DNA of 64,000 bases from Thiohalocapsa sp. (GCA_021736785.1 JAIPFF010000001.1:62001-126000); one strand, 5' to 3'. Shown: positions 34,449 to 44,102, counted from the first letter of the stretch. Notes: generated from the sequence alone by a model not told the origin. Numbers and translations: made by a program.

Positions 34449-36716
34449 ATGCTCGAGCCACTGCGCCGCATCGTCCAAGCCGTCAATCACGCCTCCGCGC
34501 TCGAGGACGCCCTGGGCATCATCGTGCGCGAGGTCAAGGTGGCGGCCGCCGCCGATGTCTGCTCGGTCTATCTCACCGACTTCGACGCGCGCGAGCACGT
34601 GCTGCTCGCCAGCGACGGGCTGCGTCCGGAGTCCGTCGGCCGGGTCCGGCTGCCGCTGAACCGGGGGCTGATCGGTTGGGTCGCCGAGCGGGCCGATACC
34701 GTCAATCTCGACGATGGCCCCGCGCATGCCCGTTATCTGCTGGTCGAGGAGACCGGCGAGGAGCGCTTCCGCGGCTTCCTCGGCGTGCCGATCATCCAAA
34801 ATCGAAAGGTGCTCGGCGTGCTGGTGCTGCGCCAGCGCGAGGCGCGGCGCTTCAGCGACGACGCCGTCACCTTCGTCATTACCTTGGCCGCGCAGTTGGC
34901 GGCAGCCATTGCATTGGCGCGCAACACCGGCGAGCTGGGCCGCATCCATCAGCATGGTGGTGACCTTCCCAGCCGCTACTTCGCCGGCCGTGCGGCCTCG
35001 CCCGGCATCGCTTTCGGCACCGCATTCGTTGTCTACCCGCCGGCGGACCTGGACGCGGTGCCCGACAAGCCTGTTGTCGACATCGACGCGGAGATCACCG
35101 CGTTCCGTGCGGCGCTCGAAGGCGTCTCCGGCGACACCGCGCGGCTGGCATCGCGGATCGGGGCGGGCCTGCGCCACGAGGATCTCGCGCTGTTCGAGGC
35201 ATGGCGGCTGATGCTCGAAAGCGAGTCGCTGATCGACGACACCGTCGCGCGTATTCGCGAGGGCAACTGGGCCCAGGGCGCGCTGCGCCAGACCATCGCC
35301 GAGCATGTGCGGGTGTTCGATCGGATGGACGACGCCTACCTGCGCGAGCGCGGCGCCGACGTGCGTGACTTGGGCCGTCAGGTTCTGATGCGTCTGCAGA
35401 ACCGCGGCGCGCCTCAAGCGGCCTATCCCGAGCGCACCGTATTGGTCGGCGAGGAGATCAGTGCCATGCAGATCGCCGACGTGCCGCGCCGGTCCCTGAC
35501 CGGTATCGTCAGTACCGGCGGATCGAGCTCCTCGCACATGGCGATCCTCGCGCGCGGCATGGGCATTCCGGCGGCCATGGGGGTCGCCGGTCTGCCGGTC
35601 AACCGTATCGAAGGGCGCGCGGTTGTGCTCGACGGCTATCGTGGGCGTGTCTACGTGTCGCCGTCGCCGTCGGTGCGCGGCGAATACGAGCGTCTCGCCA
35701 GGGACGACCGCGAGCTGAGCGCCGAGCTGGAGGTGTTGCGCGGACTGCCGTCGGAGACCACCGACGGCTACGGCATGCCGCTGTATCTCAATACCGGTTT
35801 GGTGTCGGAGCAGCGCCCGCTGGGCATCGAAGAATCGGCCGGCGTTGGCCTATACCGCACCGAGCTGCCGTTTCTGATCCGCGACCGCTTTCCCGGCGAA
35901 GAGACGCAGATGGCGAATTACCGCCAGGTGCTGCAGATGTTCGCGCCGCGCCCGGTCACCATCCGCACACTCGATATCGGCGGCGACAAGCCGCTGCCGT
36001 ATTTCCCGGTCGAGGAGACCAACCCATTTCTGGGCTGGCGCGGAATCCGCATTACCCGCGATCACCCGGAACTGTTCATGACCCAGGTCCGGGCCATGCT
36101 GCGCGCCGCGGTCGGGCTGCACAACCTGCAGCTGCTGCTGCCGATGATCACCACCGTCGACGAGATCGACGACGCGCTGCTGCTGATCCGGCGCGCCCAC
36201 GACGATCTGCTCGAAGAGGGGCACGACGTGTGCATGCCGCCCGTCGGCGCCATGATCGAGGTGCCCGCCGCGGTCTATCAGGCCGAGGCGCTGGCTCGGC
36301 GGGTCTCCTTCCTCTCGGTCGGCAGCAACGATCTGACGCAGTATCTGTTGGCGGTGGATCGAAACAACGCCCACGTCGCCGCCCTCTACGATGATCTGCA
36401 CCCCGCCGTGCTGCGGGCGCTGGTGGATGTCGTCAAGGGCGCCCGGGTTTACGGGCGCGAGGTCAGCGTCTGCGGCGAAATGGCCGGCGATCCGCTGGCG
36501 GCGGTGCTGCTGCTCGGCATCGGCGTGCACAGTCTCAGCATGGGCGCCGGCAGCTTGCTGCGCGTCAAGGGCGTGATCCGCAGCCTGAGCCTTACCCGGG
36601 CGCGCGAACTGCTGCGACTTGCGCTCAAATGCGAGACGGGCGAGGAGATCAGGCGTCTTCTGGTCGACGCGTTGGAAGATGTTGGCCTCGGCGGCCTGGT
36701 GCGGCCCGGTCGCTGA
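34449..36716 (+). CDS. ptsP: GAF-domain phosphoenolpyruvate-protein phosphotransferase (EI-Ntr)
   Basis: A 755-residue enzyme I of the nitrogen PTS. It autophosphorylates from PEP and feeds a phosphorelay (NPr, EIIA-Ntr) that regulates potassium uptake and nitrogen/carbon balance. An N-terminal GAF domain (about 15-155) has the LASDGLRPESVGRVRLP and GWVAERADTVNL pattern. The enzyme I core follows: RGAPQAAYPERTVLVG, swivelling domain STGGSSSSHMAILARGMG with the phosphorylated His near 363, and a PEP-binding barrel with CGEMAGDP near 675. Start MLEPLRRIV begins the GAF domain. No npr or ptsN lies in the window. Convergent with hemE. Confidence 0.95.
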   Translation: MLEPLRRIVQAVNHASALEDALGIIVREVKVAAAADVCSVYLTDFDAREHVLLASDGLRPESVGRVRLPLNRGLIGWVAERADTVNLDDGPAHARYLLVEETGEERFRGFLGVPIIQNRKVLGVLVLRQREARRFSDDAVTFVITLAAQLAAAIALARNTGELGRIHQHGGDLPSRYFAGRAASPGIAFGTAFVVYPPADLDAVPDKPVVDIDAEITAFRAALEGVSGDTARLASRIGAGLRHEDLALFEAWRLMLESESLIDDTVARIREGNWAQGALRQTIAEHVRVFDRMDDAYLRERGADVRDLGRQVLMRLQNRGAPQAAYPERTVLVGEEISAMQIADVPRRSLTGIVSTGGSSSSHMAILARGMGIPAAMGVAGLPVNRIEGRAVVLDGYRGRVYVSPSPSVRGEYERLARDDRELSAELEVLRGLPSETTDGYGMPLYLNTGLVSEQRPLGIEESAGVGLYRTELPFLIRDRFPGEETQMANYRQVLQMFAPRPVTIRTLDIGGDKPLPYFPVEETNPFLGWRGIRITRDHPELFMTQVRAMLRAAVGLHNLQLLLPMITTVDEIDDALLLIRRAHDDLLEEGHDVCMPPVGAMIEVPAAVYQAEALARRVSFLSVGSNDLTQYLLAVDRNNAHVAALYDDLHPAVLRALVDVVKGARVYGREVSVCGEMAGDPLAAVLLLGIGVHSLSMGAGSLLRVKGVIRSLSLTRARELLRLALKCETGEEIRRLLVDALEDVGLGGLVRPGR

Positions 36717-36882
36717 GATGCTTGACGGGGCGGGCGCGGCATCTCGCCCGCGGTAGCGGCTTCATCCGACCTCGGTCGGCGCCGCGCAGCGCGCCGAAGC
36801 GCATCCGCTTGTGCTGTCGGGTGATGCGACGCGGCCATGCGGCAGAGCGTAGGGCTTCAAACGGCACCGGGCATCGCGCCGG

Positions 36883-36915
36883 GCGCTCGGGCGCAGGCGC
36901 CCGCCGCCCGAGCGC
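36883..36915. terminator. Hairpin between convergent ptsP and hemE
   Basis: 11-bp perfect inverted repeat GCGCTCGGGCG (36883-36893) / CGCCCGAGCGC (36905-36915) with an 11-base loop, just before the hemE stop on the other strand. No T-tract on either side. Confidence 0.35.
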
Positions 36916-36925
36916 GGTTGCCGCC

Positions 36926-37996
36926 TTAGTGACCGGCGTGGTAAGGCTTGCTCAGCTCGTGGACGGCCTCGACCATCGCCGCGGCATGCTCCGGATTCAC
37001 GTCGGGGTGGATGCCGTGACCCAAGTTGAACACATGTCCGCTGCCGGAGCCGTAGCTGGCCAGCACGCGCCCGACCTCGCGGCGAATGCGATCCGGCGAC
37101 GCGTACAGGGTGCAGGGATCGAGATTGCCCTGCAGGGCGACTTTGTCCTGCACCAAGCGGCGGGCGTCGGACAGGTCCGTGGTCCAATCGACGCCGAGCG
37201 CGTCGCAGCCCGTCTCGGCCATGCGGTCGAGCCATTGGCCGGCGCCCTTCGAGAACAGGATCACCGGCACGCGGCGCCCGTCGGCCTCGCGTTTGAGCCC
37301 GTCGACGATCCGCTCCATGTAGCGCAGCGAAAACTCACGGTAGTCGCCGGGCGTCAGCACGCCGCCCCAGGTGTCGAAGACCATGGCCGCCTGTGCACCG
37401 CTCTCGATTTGTGCGTTCAGGTAGGTGATGACCGAGTCGGCCACCTTGCCGAGCAGGTCGTGCATCAGATCCGGGCGGTCGAACATCATCGCCTTGCTGT
37501 TGGCGAAGTTCTTGGTGCTGCCGCCTTCGATCATGTAGGTGGCCAGCGTCCAGGGGCTGCCGGAGAAGCCGATCAGCGGCACACGGCCCCCGAGCTCCTT
37601 GCGAATCAGTGCAACGGCATCCATGACGTAGCGCAGCTCGTTCTGAGGATCGGGGACGCCGATGCGCTCGACGTCGGCCGCGCTGCGGACCGGGCGCTCG
37701 AAGCGCGGTCCCTCGCCTTCGGTGAAGTAGAGGCCGAGGCCCATCGCATCAGGGATGGTGAGGATGTCCGAGAACAGAATGGCGGCATCCAGCGGGAACC
37801 TTTCAAGCGGCTGTATCGTGACCTCGCAGGCCAGCTCCGGGTTGCGGCAAAGATCCATGAAACTGCCGGCTTTGGCCCGGGTTTCCCGATATTCAGGCAG
37901 GTAACGTCCGGCTTGGCGCATCATCCAGACCGGCGTGTAGTCGACGGGCTCGCGCAGCAATGCACGCAGGAAGGTATCGTTCTTGAGGTCAGTCAC
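36926..37996 (-). CDS. hemE: Uroporphyrinogen decarboxylase
   Basis: A 356-residue heme-pathway enzyme converting uroporphyrinogen III to coproporphyrinogen III. Signature: [21 protein letters not shown] (catalytic Arg-rich loop), [15 protein letters not shown] with the key Asp, [30 protein letters not shown], and [15 protein letters not shown]. The start is GTG, giving [12 protein letters not shown]. The usual neighbour in this group is gltD; here the gene lies 20 kb away, between ptsP and uvrD. A cluster of tandem GGGCT-type repeats begins two bases upstream of the start codon. Confidence 0.97.
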   Translation of the reverse strand: MTDLKNDTFLRALLREPVDYTPVWMMRQAGRYLPEYRETRAKAGSFMDLCRNPELACEVTIQPLERFPLDAAILFSDILTIPDAMGLGLYFTEGEGPRFERPVRSAADVERIGVPDPQNELRYVMDAVALIRKELGGRVPLIGFSGSPWTLATYMIEGGSTKNFANSKAMMFDRPDLMHDLLGKVADSVITYLNAQIESGAQAAMVFDTWGGVLTPGDYREFSLRYMERIVDGLKREADGRRVPVILFSKGAGQWLDRMAETGCDALGVDWTTDLSDARRLVQDKVALQGNLDPCTLYASPDRIRREVGRVLASYGSGSGHVFNLGHGIHPDVNPEHAAAMVEAVHELSKPYHAGH

Positions 37997-38314
37997 TGGG
38001 GCTCATCCTGGGGCTAGTCCGGGGCTAATCCGGTGGGCTCATCCGGGCTCTTCCGGCGGATTGCCCGCGGCAACGCGGCGCGGGCGGTCCCGTGGCGTTT
38101 CCGGGGGAATCCGTGCGTCGGGTCGGGCGCCGGGACGGGTCTTCGAGATGGTCTCTTCTTAATCTTGCGCGCCGCAGCATACTACAGCCGGGCCGATCAG
38201 GGCACGTCGCGCGCGCGCCTCGCCGATCAGCGGCCGGCGGCGCCCGTTTTCGCGGCGGAAGGAACCTCGCCGCCGCGGTTCATGGCCGGTTGCAGCCTCG
38301 GTTACAATGCTCCG
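37997..38314. other. Divergent hemE/uvrD intergenic region
   Basis: 318 bases with no gene. Contents: the hemE leader repeats and an upstream TACAAT-like patch (about 38302-38308) close to the uvrD start. Longer frames upstream of uvrD have no homology. Confidence 0.4.
37998..38056 (-). repeat. Five degenerate tandem repeats in the hemE leader
   Basis: On the plus strand the units read GGGGCTCATCCT, GGGGCTAGTCC, GGGGCTAATCCGGT, GGGCTCATCC, GGGCTCTTCCGG. Read with hemE, this is a series of GGATnAGCCCC-like units ending two bases before the GTG. Each unit carries a GGA core, so several alternative ribosome contacts are possible. This is either replication slippage or a regulatory leader. Confidence 0.6.
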
Positions 38315-40471
38315 ATGGACGTTTCCCATATTCTCGACCCGCTGAACGACGCGCAGCGCACCGCGGTATCCGCCGACACGGGCAATCGTCTCGTGCTGGC
38401 CGGTGCCGGCTCCGGCAAGACCCGGGTCCTGGTGCATCGCATCGCCTGGCTGATCCAAGTCAGCGGTGTCAGGCCTTGGTCCCTGCTGGCGGTGACTTTC
38501 ACCAACAAGGCGGCACGGGAGATGAAGGGGCGCATCGAAGCGATGCTCGGCGAGCCGGTCGGCGGCATGTGGGTGGGGACCTTTCACGGGCTCGCGCACC
38601 GATTCCTGCGCGCGCACTGGCAGGACGCGAAGCTGCCGCAGCATTTCCAGATCCTCGATTCCGACGATCAGCACCGGTTGATCAAGCGGGTGCTGAAGTC
38701 GATGGAGCTCGACGAATCGCAGTGGCCGCCGCGCCAAGTGCAGGGCTTTATCAACAAACAGAAAGACGAAGGGCGGCGGCCTCAGCATCTCGACAGCGGC
38801 GGCGATTTCCAACAGGATCGGATGATCGCCATCTACGGCCGCTATCAGGAGGCCTGCGAGCGGGGCGGCTCGGTGGATTTCGCCGAGTTGCTGCTGCGCA
38901 TGCACGAGGTGCTGCGGGATCGGCCCGATATCCTGCACCACTACCGCGAGCGTTTCCGGCACATCCTGGTCGACGAATTCCAGGATACCAACGCCATTCA
39001 GTATGCCTGGCTGCGGTTGCTTGCCGGCGACAGCGACAATTTGTTCCTGGTCGGCGACGACGACCAGTCCATCTACGGCTGGCGCGGCGCAAAGGTCGAG
39101 AACATCCAGAGCTTCCAGCGCGATTATCCGAACACCGAGGTCGTGCGGCTCGAGCAGAATTATCGCTCCAGCGGCAATATTCTGGGTGCCGCTAACGCGC
39201 TGATCGCCCACAACGCCGGGCGGCTCGGCAAGAATCTTTGGACCGAAGACGGCGAGGGCGAGCCGATTCGCCGCTATGCGGCATTCAACGAGGTGGACGA
39301 GGCGCGCTTCGTCGTCGAGCGCATTCGCCGCTACAGCCAGGACGAGGGCATGCGCCGCTCTGACTGCGCGATCTTGTATCGGACCACGGCCCAGTCGCGT
39401 CTGTTCGAGGAATCGCTGATCCAGACCGGCCTTCCTTATCGGGTTTACGGCGGCCTGCGCTTCTTCGAGCGCGCCGAAATCAAGGACGCGCTGGCCTATT
39501 TGCGCATGATCGGCAACCCGGACGACGACACTGCCCTCGAGCGCGTCATCAATGTGCCCGCGCGCGGCATCGGGCCGCGCACGGTGGACGTCCTGCGCAC
39601 CTACGCCAGGGACACCGGCTGCTCGCTGTGGCAGGCGCTGCGGCATGCGCTCGAGGGCAGCTTGCTGCCCGCGCGGGCGACCGGCGCGCTGCGCCAGTTT
39701 TCGGATCTGATCGAGCGTGCCGCGCAAATCGATGGCGAGACCCAGCTTGCCGACCTGATTGCGCATGCAATCGAGATCAGCGGCCTGCCCGCGCACTACG
39801 AAAAGGAAAAGGACGGCCGCGGAGTCGACCGGCTCGAGAACTTGGAGCAGTTGGTGGAGGCGGCGCGGCGGTTCGCCGACGAGGCCACCGACGACGAGGG
39901 CGATCTGTTGGCGGGATTTCTGGCCCATGCGGCGCTGGAGGCCGGCGATACCGAGGCCGACGGCTTCGAGGACAGCGTACAATTGATGACGCTGCACAGC
40001 GCCAAGGGCCTGGAATTCCCGATCGTCTTCATGACCGGCGTCGAGGAGGGGCTGTTTCCGCACGGCATGTCGCTGAGTGACCCGCAGCGCCTCGAGGAAG
40101 AGCGCCGGCTCTGCTATGTGGGCATGACGCGGGCCATGCAGCAACTGTATCTCACGCACGCCGAGAGTCGCCGCCTGCACGGGCGCGAAGATTATCCGGC
40201 GCCGTCGCGGTTTCTGCGCGAGATCCCGGCGGAGTGCATCGAAGAGGTGCGCGGCGGCGGCATTTCCCGGCCCGCGCAGCCGTCGGCTGGCGCCGCGTCG
40301 TCCGAGAGCGGATTTCGGCTCGGCCAGCAGGTATTGCATCCGAAGTTCGGCTCCGGTGTGGTGCTCAACAGCGAAGGCTCGGGCGCCAGCGCACGAATCC
40401 ACGTCAACTTCGAGTCCGTCGGCGCCAAGTGGCTCGTGCTGGCCTATGCAAACCTGCAGCCGGCCCGCTGA
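38315..40471 (+). CDS. uvrD: DNA helicase II UvrD
   Basis: A 718-residue SF1A 3'-5' helicase for nucleotide excision and mismatch repair. Motifs: LNDAQRTAV (Q), LVLAGAGSGKTRVLVHRI (Ia and Walker A), AVTFTNKAAREM, FHGLAHRFLR, VDEFQDTNAIQ (II), GDDDQSIYGWRGA (III), LEQNYRSSGNIL (IV), QLMTLHSAKGLEFPIVF (V) and EERRLCYVGMTRA (VI). The C-terminal Tudor-like region, GFRLGQQVLHPKFGSGVVLN, is intact. The length equals E. coli UvrD, and MDVSHILDPLND matches its start. Single gene; the membrane protein gene follows after 87 bases. Confidence 0.96.
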   Translation: MDVSHILDPLNDAQRTAVSADTGNRLVLAGAGSGKTRVLVHRIAWLIQVSGVRPWSLLAVTFTNKAAREMKGRIEAMLGEPVGGMWVGTFHGLAHRFLRAHWQDAKLPQHFQILDSDDQHRLIKRVLKSMELDESQWPPRQVQGFINKQKDEGRRPQHLDSGGDFQQDRMIAIYGRYQEACERGGSVDFAELLLRMHEVLRDRPDILHHYRERFRHILVDEFQDTNAIQYAWLRLLAGDSDNLFLVGDDDQSIYGWRGAKVENIQSFQRDYPNTEVVRLEQNYRSSGNILGAANALIAHNAGRLGKNLWTEDGEGEPIRRYAAFNEVDEARFVVERIRRYSQDEGMRRSDCAILYRTTAQSRLFEESLIQTGLPYRVYGGLRFFERAEIKDALAYLRMIGNPDDDTALERVINVPARGIGPRTVDVLRTYARDTGCSLWQALRHALEGSLLPARATGALRQFSDLIERAAQIDGETQLADLIAHAIEISGLPAHYEKEKDGRGVDRLENLEQLVEAARRFADEATDDEGDLLAGFLAHAALEAGDTEADGFEDSVQLMTLHSAKGLEFPIVFMTGVEEGLFPHGMSLSDPQRLEEERRLCYVGMTRAMQQLYLTHAESRRLHGREDYPAPSRFLREIPAECIEEVRGGGISRPAQPSAGAASSESGFRLGQQVLHPKFGSGVVLNSEGSGASARIHVNFESVGAKWLVLAYANLQPAR

Positions 40472-40558
40472 TCCGCGGGCCATGGCAGGCCGCGCGCGCA
40501 TGCGGGCGGCAGGCGTGCTCGGCAGCGTCGCGGGCGCTCCGGCGCCGGATCGGCGCTA

Positions 40559-40867
40559 ATGCGCAACAAGACCCTCTTCGAGCTCGTTTTCCTGGTGGCT
40601 ATCTCGTATACGCTACTGGAGATGCTGTTGCGGCAGTTCTTCGATACGCTACCCCGGCCGTTCGACTTCGGCGGCGTGACATTGGCCTTGGCGTCGACGC
40701 CGTGGTCGTTGTTGGCGCTGCGGTTTTTTCATGCCGTCGAGTCGCCTCTCGGGCGGGTCGTGCGGGATTTCGCTTTCGTGCTCGTCATCGCCGGCGGCGT
40801 CGCGCTGAACGCGGTCTTGCTGAAGTCGGGGCTGGCATGGATCATCGCCCGGCTGCGCGAGGACTGA
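40559..40867 (+). CDS. Small membrane protein of unknown function
   Basis: A 102-residue predicted membrane protein with about three hydrophobic segments (7-25, 38-55, 70-92). It reads MRNKTLFELVFLVAISYTLL at the start. The topology and length do not match the DctQ small subunit of TRAP transporters, which usually has four helices and about 160 residues. It lies between uvrD and a TRAP binding-protein gene (81-base gap), so a functional link is possible but not shown. No recognised domain. Confidence 0.65.
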   Translation: MRNKTLFELVFLVAISYTLLEMLLRQFFDTLPRPFDFGGVTLALASTPWSLLALRFFHAVESPLGRVVRDFAFVLVIAGGVALNAVLLKSGLAWIIARLRED

Positions 40868-40948
40868 AGGCCTTGATGCGTCGCCCCGGCAACGCGTTGC
40901 GCGGCCGCTTCGATTGCATCACGAGCGTCAACACAACAGGAGTCGACT

Positions 40949-42025
40949 ATGCAACGCCGAGCCTTCATGACAGGCGCCGGAGCCGCCACAGTGGCGCTGG
41001 GAGCAGGTATCGGGACCGCCGAGGCCAAGGCCGAGCACAAGTGGAAGATGGTCACCACCTGGCCCAAGAACTTCCCCGGCCTCGGGACCGGCGCCAACAA
41101 GCTGGCCGAGCTGATCGGCGAGATGAGCGGCGGGCGCATCGAGGTCAAGGTCTACGGCGCGAAAGAGCTGGTGCCGGCGTTCGAGGTCTTCGACGCCGTC
41201 GCCCGCGGTACGGCCGAGATGGGCCACGGCGCCGCCTACTATTGGAAGGGCAAGAGCGAGGCCGCGCAGTTTTTCTCTACGGTCCCGTTCGGCATGACCG
41301 CTCAGGAAATGAATGGCTGGCTCTACCACGGCGGCGGCATGGAGCTTTGGAGCGAGCTCTACGGACAATTCGGCCTGGTTCCCGCGCCGGCGGGAAACAC
41401 CGGTGTGCAGATGGGCGGCTGGTTCAACAAGGAGATCAACTCCGTCGAGGATCTTCAGGGCCTGAAGATGCGCATCCCCGGTCTCGGCGGCGAGGTGCTC
41501 AAGCGCGCCGGTGGCACGCCGGTCAATCTGCCCGGAGGCGAGTTATTCACGTCGCTGCAGTCCGGCGCCATCGATGCAACGGAATGGGTCGGGCCTTACA
41601 ACGACCTGGCGTTCGGGCTGTATAAAGCGGCGAAGTACTACTACTACCCTGGCTGGCACGAGCCGGGCACGACGCTGGAGGCCATGATCAACAAGCAGGT
41701 CTTTGATGAGCTGCCCAAGGATCTGCAATCGATCGTGACGAACGCCTGCAAGGTCGTGAACCAAGACATGCTCGCCGAATACACCGCCCGTAATCCGGCG
41801 GCGCTGCAGACGCTGCTGACGGAGCACGAGGTGGAGCTTCGAAGATACCCCGACGACGTCCTACGCAGACTGCGGGAACTGTCCGAAGAAGTGGTGGCCG
41901 AAATCGCCGAGAAAGATGCCTTTTCGCAAAAGACCTACACCTCTTACCGGAAATTCCTGAAGCAATCCAAGGAATGGGGCGCGGTCTCCGATCTCGTCTA
42001 TCTTCAGGCGCGCGATCAGGGGTGA
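40949..42025 (+). CDS. TRAP transporter solute-binding protein, TakP-type
   Basis: A 358-residue secreted DctP-family binding protein. The N-terminus MQRRAFMTGAGAATVALGAG is a Tat-type signal (RR followed by hydrophobic core), cleaving near AEAKAEHKW. The mature part has WKMVTTWPKNFPGLGTGANK, GAKELVPAFEVFDAVARGTAE and the ligand region GLKMRIPGLGGEVLKRAGGTP with the Arg that binds carboxylates, plus DATEWVGPYND. These features fit the alpha-keto acid group (TakP). A GGAG-like site (AACAGGAGTCG) precedes it. No permease genes (dctQ, dctM) are in the window, so it is an orphan here. Confidence 0.9.
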   Translation: MQRRAFMTGAGAATVALGAGIGTAEAKAEHKWKMVTTWPKNFPGLGTGANKLAELIGEMSGGRIEVKVYGAKELVPAFEVFDAVARGTAEMGHGAAYYWKGKSEAAQFFSTVPFGMTAQEMNGWLYHGGGMELWSELYGQFGLVPAPAGNTGVQMGGWFNKEINSVEDLQGLKMRIPGLGGEVLKRAGGTPVNLPGGELFTSLQSGAIDATEWVGPYNDLAFGLYKAAKYYYYPGWHEPGTTLEAMINKQVFDELPKDLQSIVTNACKVVNQDMLAEYTARNPAALQTLLTEHEVELRRYPDDVLRRLRELSEEVVAEIAEKDAFSQKTYTSYRKFLKQSKEWGAVSDLVYLQARDQG

Positions 42026-42355
42026 CGCCTGCACGGCGGTTCTCGAAGCTAGCAGCGCGGCGGTTTTGCTTGGAGGGCGGCGGTGCAGTGCGCCGCGGCT
42101 GCGGATGGGCGGCCAGGCAAAGAGCGGCCCGGCATGGATAAGAGGCCGCCGCCTCGGCGGCCGATCTCCGTGCGCTCGAGCGGTGCGGAAAACCCACTTG
42201 CGGCGGCACCAAGCGGTGCCCTGCCGAATGGCCGCGGCGGCGTTCGGGATGCGGCGGACGGGCCCCGGTCGGCCCAACGCGCGCCGACCCAATGCGCGTC
42301 CACTGGCCCCGCACCGACCGAGCAAAGCGCGCACGAGCGGCGCTCGACCTTCTCG
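42026..42355. other. 330-base interval before hemW
   Basis: The hemW frame is open through most of this interval, but its translation is low-complexity Pro/Arg/Ala sequence with no family match, so it is not called coding. A 6-bp hairpin (GGCACC 42205-42210, GGTGCC 42215-42220) is visible. rdgB, the usual upstream neighbour of hemW, is absent. Confidence 0.4.
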
Positions 42356-43492
42356 ATGCCGCCCCTATCGCTGTATGTGCACTTTCCGTGGTGCCTGCGC
42401 AAATGCCCCTATTGCGACTTCAACTCCCATAAGGCGCCCGACGCGATCCCCGAGCAACGTTACGTGGATGGGTTGCTGGAAGATCTGGACGCGCAGCTAG
42501 CGCTTGCGGGCAACCGGCGCGCGCTGCGCTCGATCTTCATCGGCGGCGGCACGCCGAGCCTGGTCTCCGGCGCGGCCGTGTCCCGCTTGCTTGCCGGCGT
42601 CCGTGCTCGCTGTGCGATGGAGCCGGCCGTCGAGATCTCGCTCGAGGCCAATCCCGGCGCCGTCGACAGTGCCCACTTCGCGGCCTATCGCGGCGCCGGC
42701 GTCAATCGGCTGTCGATCGGCGTTCAGTCCCTCTGCGCACGCCATTTGACGGCGCTCGGGCGCGTCCACGATCCGGCTCAGGCCCTCGAGGCGGTGCGGA
42801 TTGCCCGCGCTGCCGGTTTCGACAACATCAACCTCGACATGATGTTCGCGCTGCCGGGGCAGACGCTGCGAGAGTCCCGGGAGGATCTGGCCCGCCTATT
42901 GGCGCTGGAGCCCGAGCATGTTTCCTACTATCAGTTGACGCTGGAGCCGAACACGGCTTTTGCCCACGACCCGCCGCCGCTGCCGGACGATGATCTTGCC
43001 TGCGACATGCAGGAGCAGGGGATCGAGATGCTGGCCGCGTCGGGCTACCGTCGTTACGAGATTTCCGCTTACGCGCGCGCCGGACGCCGCTGCCGCCACA
43101 ACCTCAATTACTGGCGTTTCGGCGACTATTTGGGGATCGGTGCCGGCGCGCACGGGAAACTGACCGCGGAATCGCGCCGCGTCGAGCGCATCGCGCGCCC
43201 GCGGCATCCGGATGCCTATCTGAAGTCCCCTGCGGCGCCGGGTACCGTAAGCATTCCGGACGACGCGGATCTGCTGCTGGAATTCGCGCTCAACGCGCTG
43301 AGGTTGGTCGACGGAGTCGAGGCAGGGCTGTTGATCAGACGCACGGGGCTGCCGGCAGCGCGCTCGGCGCCGATGCGTCGACGGGCGCGGGCAACCGGTC
43401 TGCTCGATCCGTCACCGACGCGTTTCGGGCCGACAGTGCAGGGCCTGCGCTTCCTGAACGATCTGATCGCCTGCTTCGCGCCGGAAGCTTGA
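42356..43492 (+). CDS. hemW: Radical SAM heme chaperone HemW
   Basis: A 378-residue member of the HemN-like family acting as heme chaperone rather than coproporphyrinogen oxidase. CxxxCxxC cysteines at 13, 17 and 20 (WCLRKCPYCDF) bind the 4Fe-4S/SAM cluster; IFIGGGTPSL, EANPGAVD, NRLSIGVQSL and DNINLDMMFALPGQT follow. HNLNYW (in RHNLNYWRFGDYLGIGAGAHG) is the HemW heme-binding motif and distinguishes it from HemN. The MPPLSLYVHFPWC start is typical; in-frame sequence upstream is not homologous. Confidence 0.93.
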   Translation: MPPLSLYVHFPWCLRKCPYCDFNSHKAPDAIPEQRYVDGLLEDLDAQLALAGNRRALRSIFIGGGTPSLVSGAAVSRLLAGVRARCAMEPAVEISLEANPGAVDSAHFAAYRGAGVNRLSIGVQSLCARHLTALGRVHDPAQALEAVRIARAAGFDNINLDMMFALPGQTLRESREDLARLLALEPEHVSYYQLTLEPNTAFAHDPPPLPDDDLACDMQEQGIEMLAASGYRRYEISAYARAGRRCRHNLNYWRFGDYLGIGAGAHGKLTAESRRVERIARPRHPDAYLKSPAAPGTVSIPDDADLLLEFALNALRLVDGVEAGLLIRRTGLPAARSAPMRRRARATGLLDPSPTRFGPTVQGLRFLNDLIACFAPEA

Positions 43493-43569
43493 CTGATTTT
43501 GTTGTCAACGGCTAAACTTCGCTGTTCCCTAAAACTTGTCACTCGCCTGACGGCGGAGGAAGGTCTGCA

Positions 43570-43770
43570 ATGAAAGAAGGGATCCATCCCGGATACGGCG
43601 ACGTCAAGGTGGTGTGCAGTTGCGGTAACGAGTTCACCACCCGCTCGACCCTGGGCCACGATCTGCATATCGAGGTCTGCTCGGCCTGCCATCCGTTCTA
43701 TACGGGCAAGCAGAAGATCGTCGATACCGGCGGCCGCGTCGACAAATTCCGTCGCAAGTACGGTCGTTGA
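43570..43770 (+). CDS. rpmE: 50S ribosomal protein L31, zinc-binding form
   Basis: A 66-residue ribosomal protein, [22 protein letters not shown], with zinc-binding cysteines at 16, 18, 37 and 40 (VVCSCG and VCSACH) and the terminal [10 protein letters not shown]. The presence of all four cysteines marks the C-plus, zinc-requiring type, which is replaced by a non-zinc paralogue in zinc starvation. A very strong ribosome site (GGAGGAAGG) lies about 8 bases upstream. It is transcribed alone, 77 bases after hemW. Confidence 0.97.
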   Translation: MKEGIHPGYGDVKVVCSCGNEFTTRSTLGHDLHIEVCSACHPFYTGKQKIVDTGGRVDKFRRKYGR

Positions 43771-43851
43771 CCGGCACTGCCGCTTCACCGGCCTGCCCGG
43801 GGAGACGCCGAAGTATTCAGCGCTTCCCGTGCGGTGCAGGATGCCCCGGCA

Positions 43852-43877
43852 TGTTCGAGCGCCTTAGCGCTTGAACA
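43852..43877 (+). terminator. Hairpin downstream of rpmE
   Basis: TGTTCGAGCGC (43852-43862) pairs with GCGCTTGAACA (43867-43877), 11 bp with one G-T pair and loop CTTA, 82 bases after rpmE. No immediate T-run; TTTTT occurs about 20 bases further on. Confidence 0.45.
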
Positions 43878-44102
43878 TAAGGTAGCCCGGACACCGCGTT
43901 TTTCGGGTTCCAGCTGGTTTCTTGGTCAGGATGGCCAATCAATCCATCTCTTCTAGGTGCCGGGCGCTGCGGCTGCTTCGTACCCGCGCGCCGGCGCTGC
44001 GCCCGAGGGGCCTGCATGACCGGCGCGCGGTTCGCGGTCCGCGCGCGCCGGGAAGCGCACTGCGTTTCGGCCATCCCGGGCAAACGTTCGGCCGGCAAAG
44101 CG

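Noticed and set aside
38159-40501. 780-codon minus-strand open frame opposite uvrD
   Set aside because: Antisense shadow of uvrD, no ribosome site and no recognisable domain.
40559-40867. The 102-residue membrane protein as TRAP DctQ subunit
   Set aside because: Too short, with about three rather than four helices and no DctQ motif.
42083-42355. Extended N-terminus for hemW
   Set aside because: Low-complexity sequence without homology; HemW proteins start just before the radical SAM cysteines as at 42356.
43880-43960. tRNA-like GGGTTCC segment after rpmE
   Set aside because: No acceptor stem, anticodon stem or GTTCRA loop could be folded around it.
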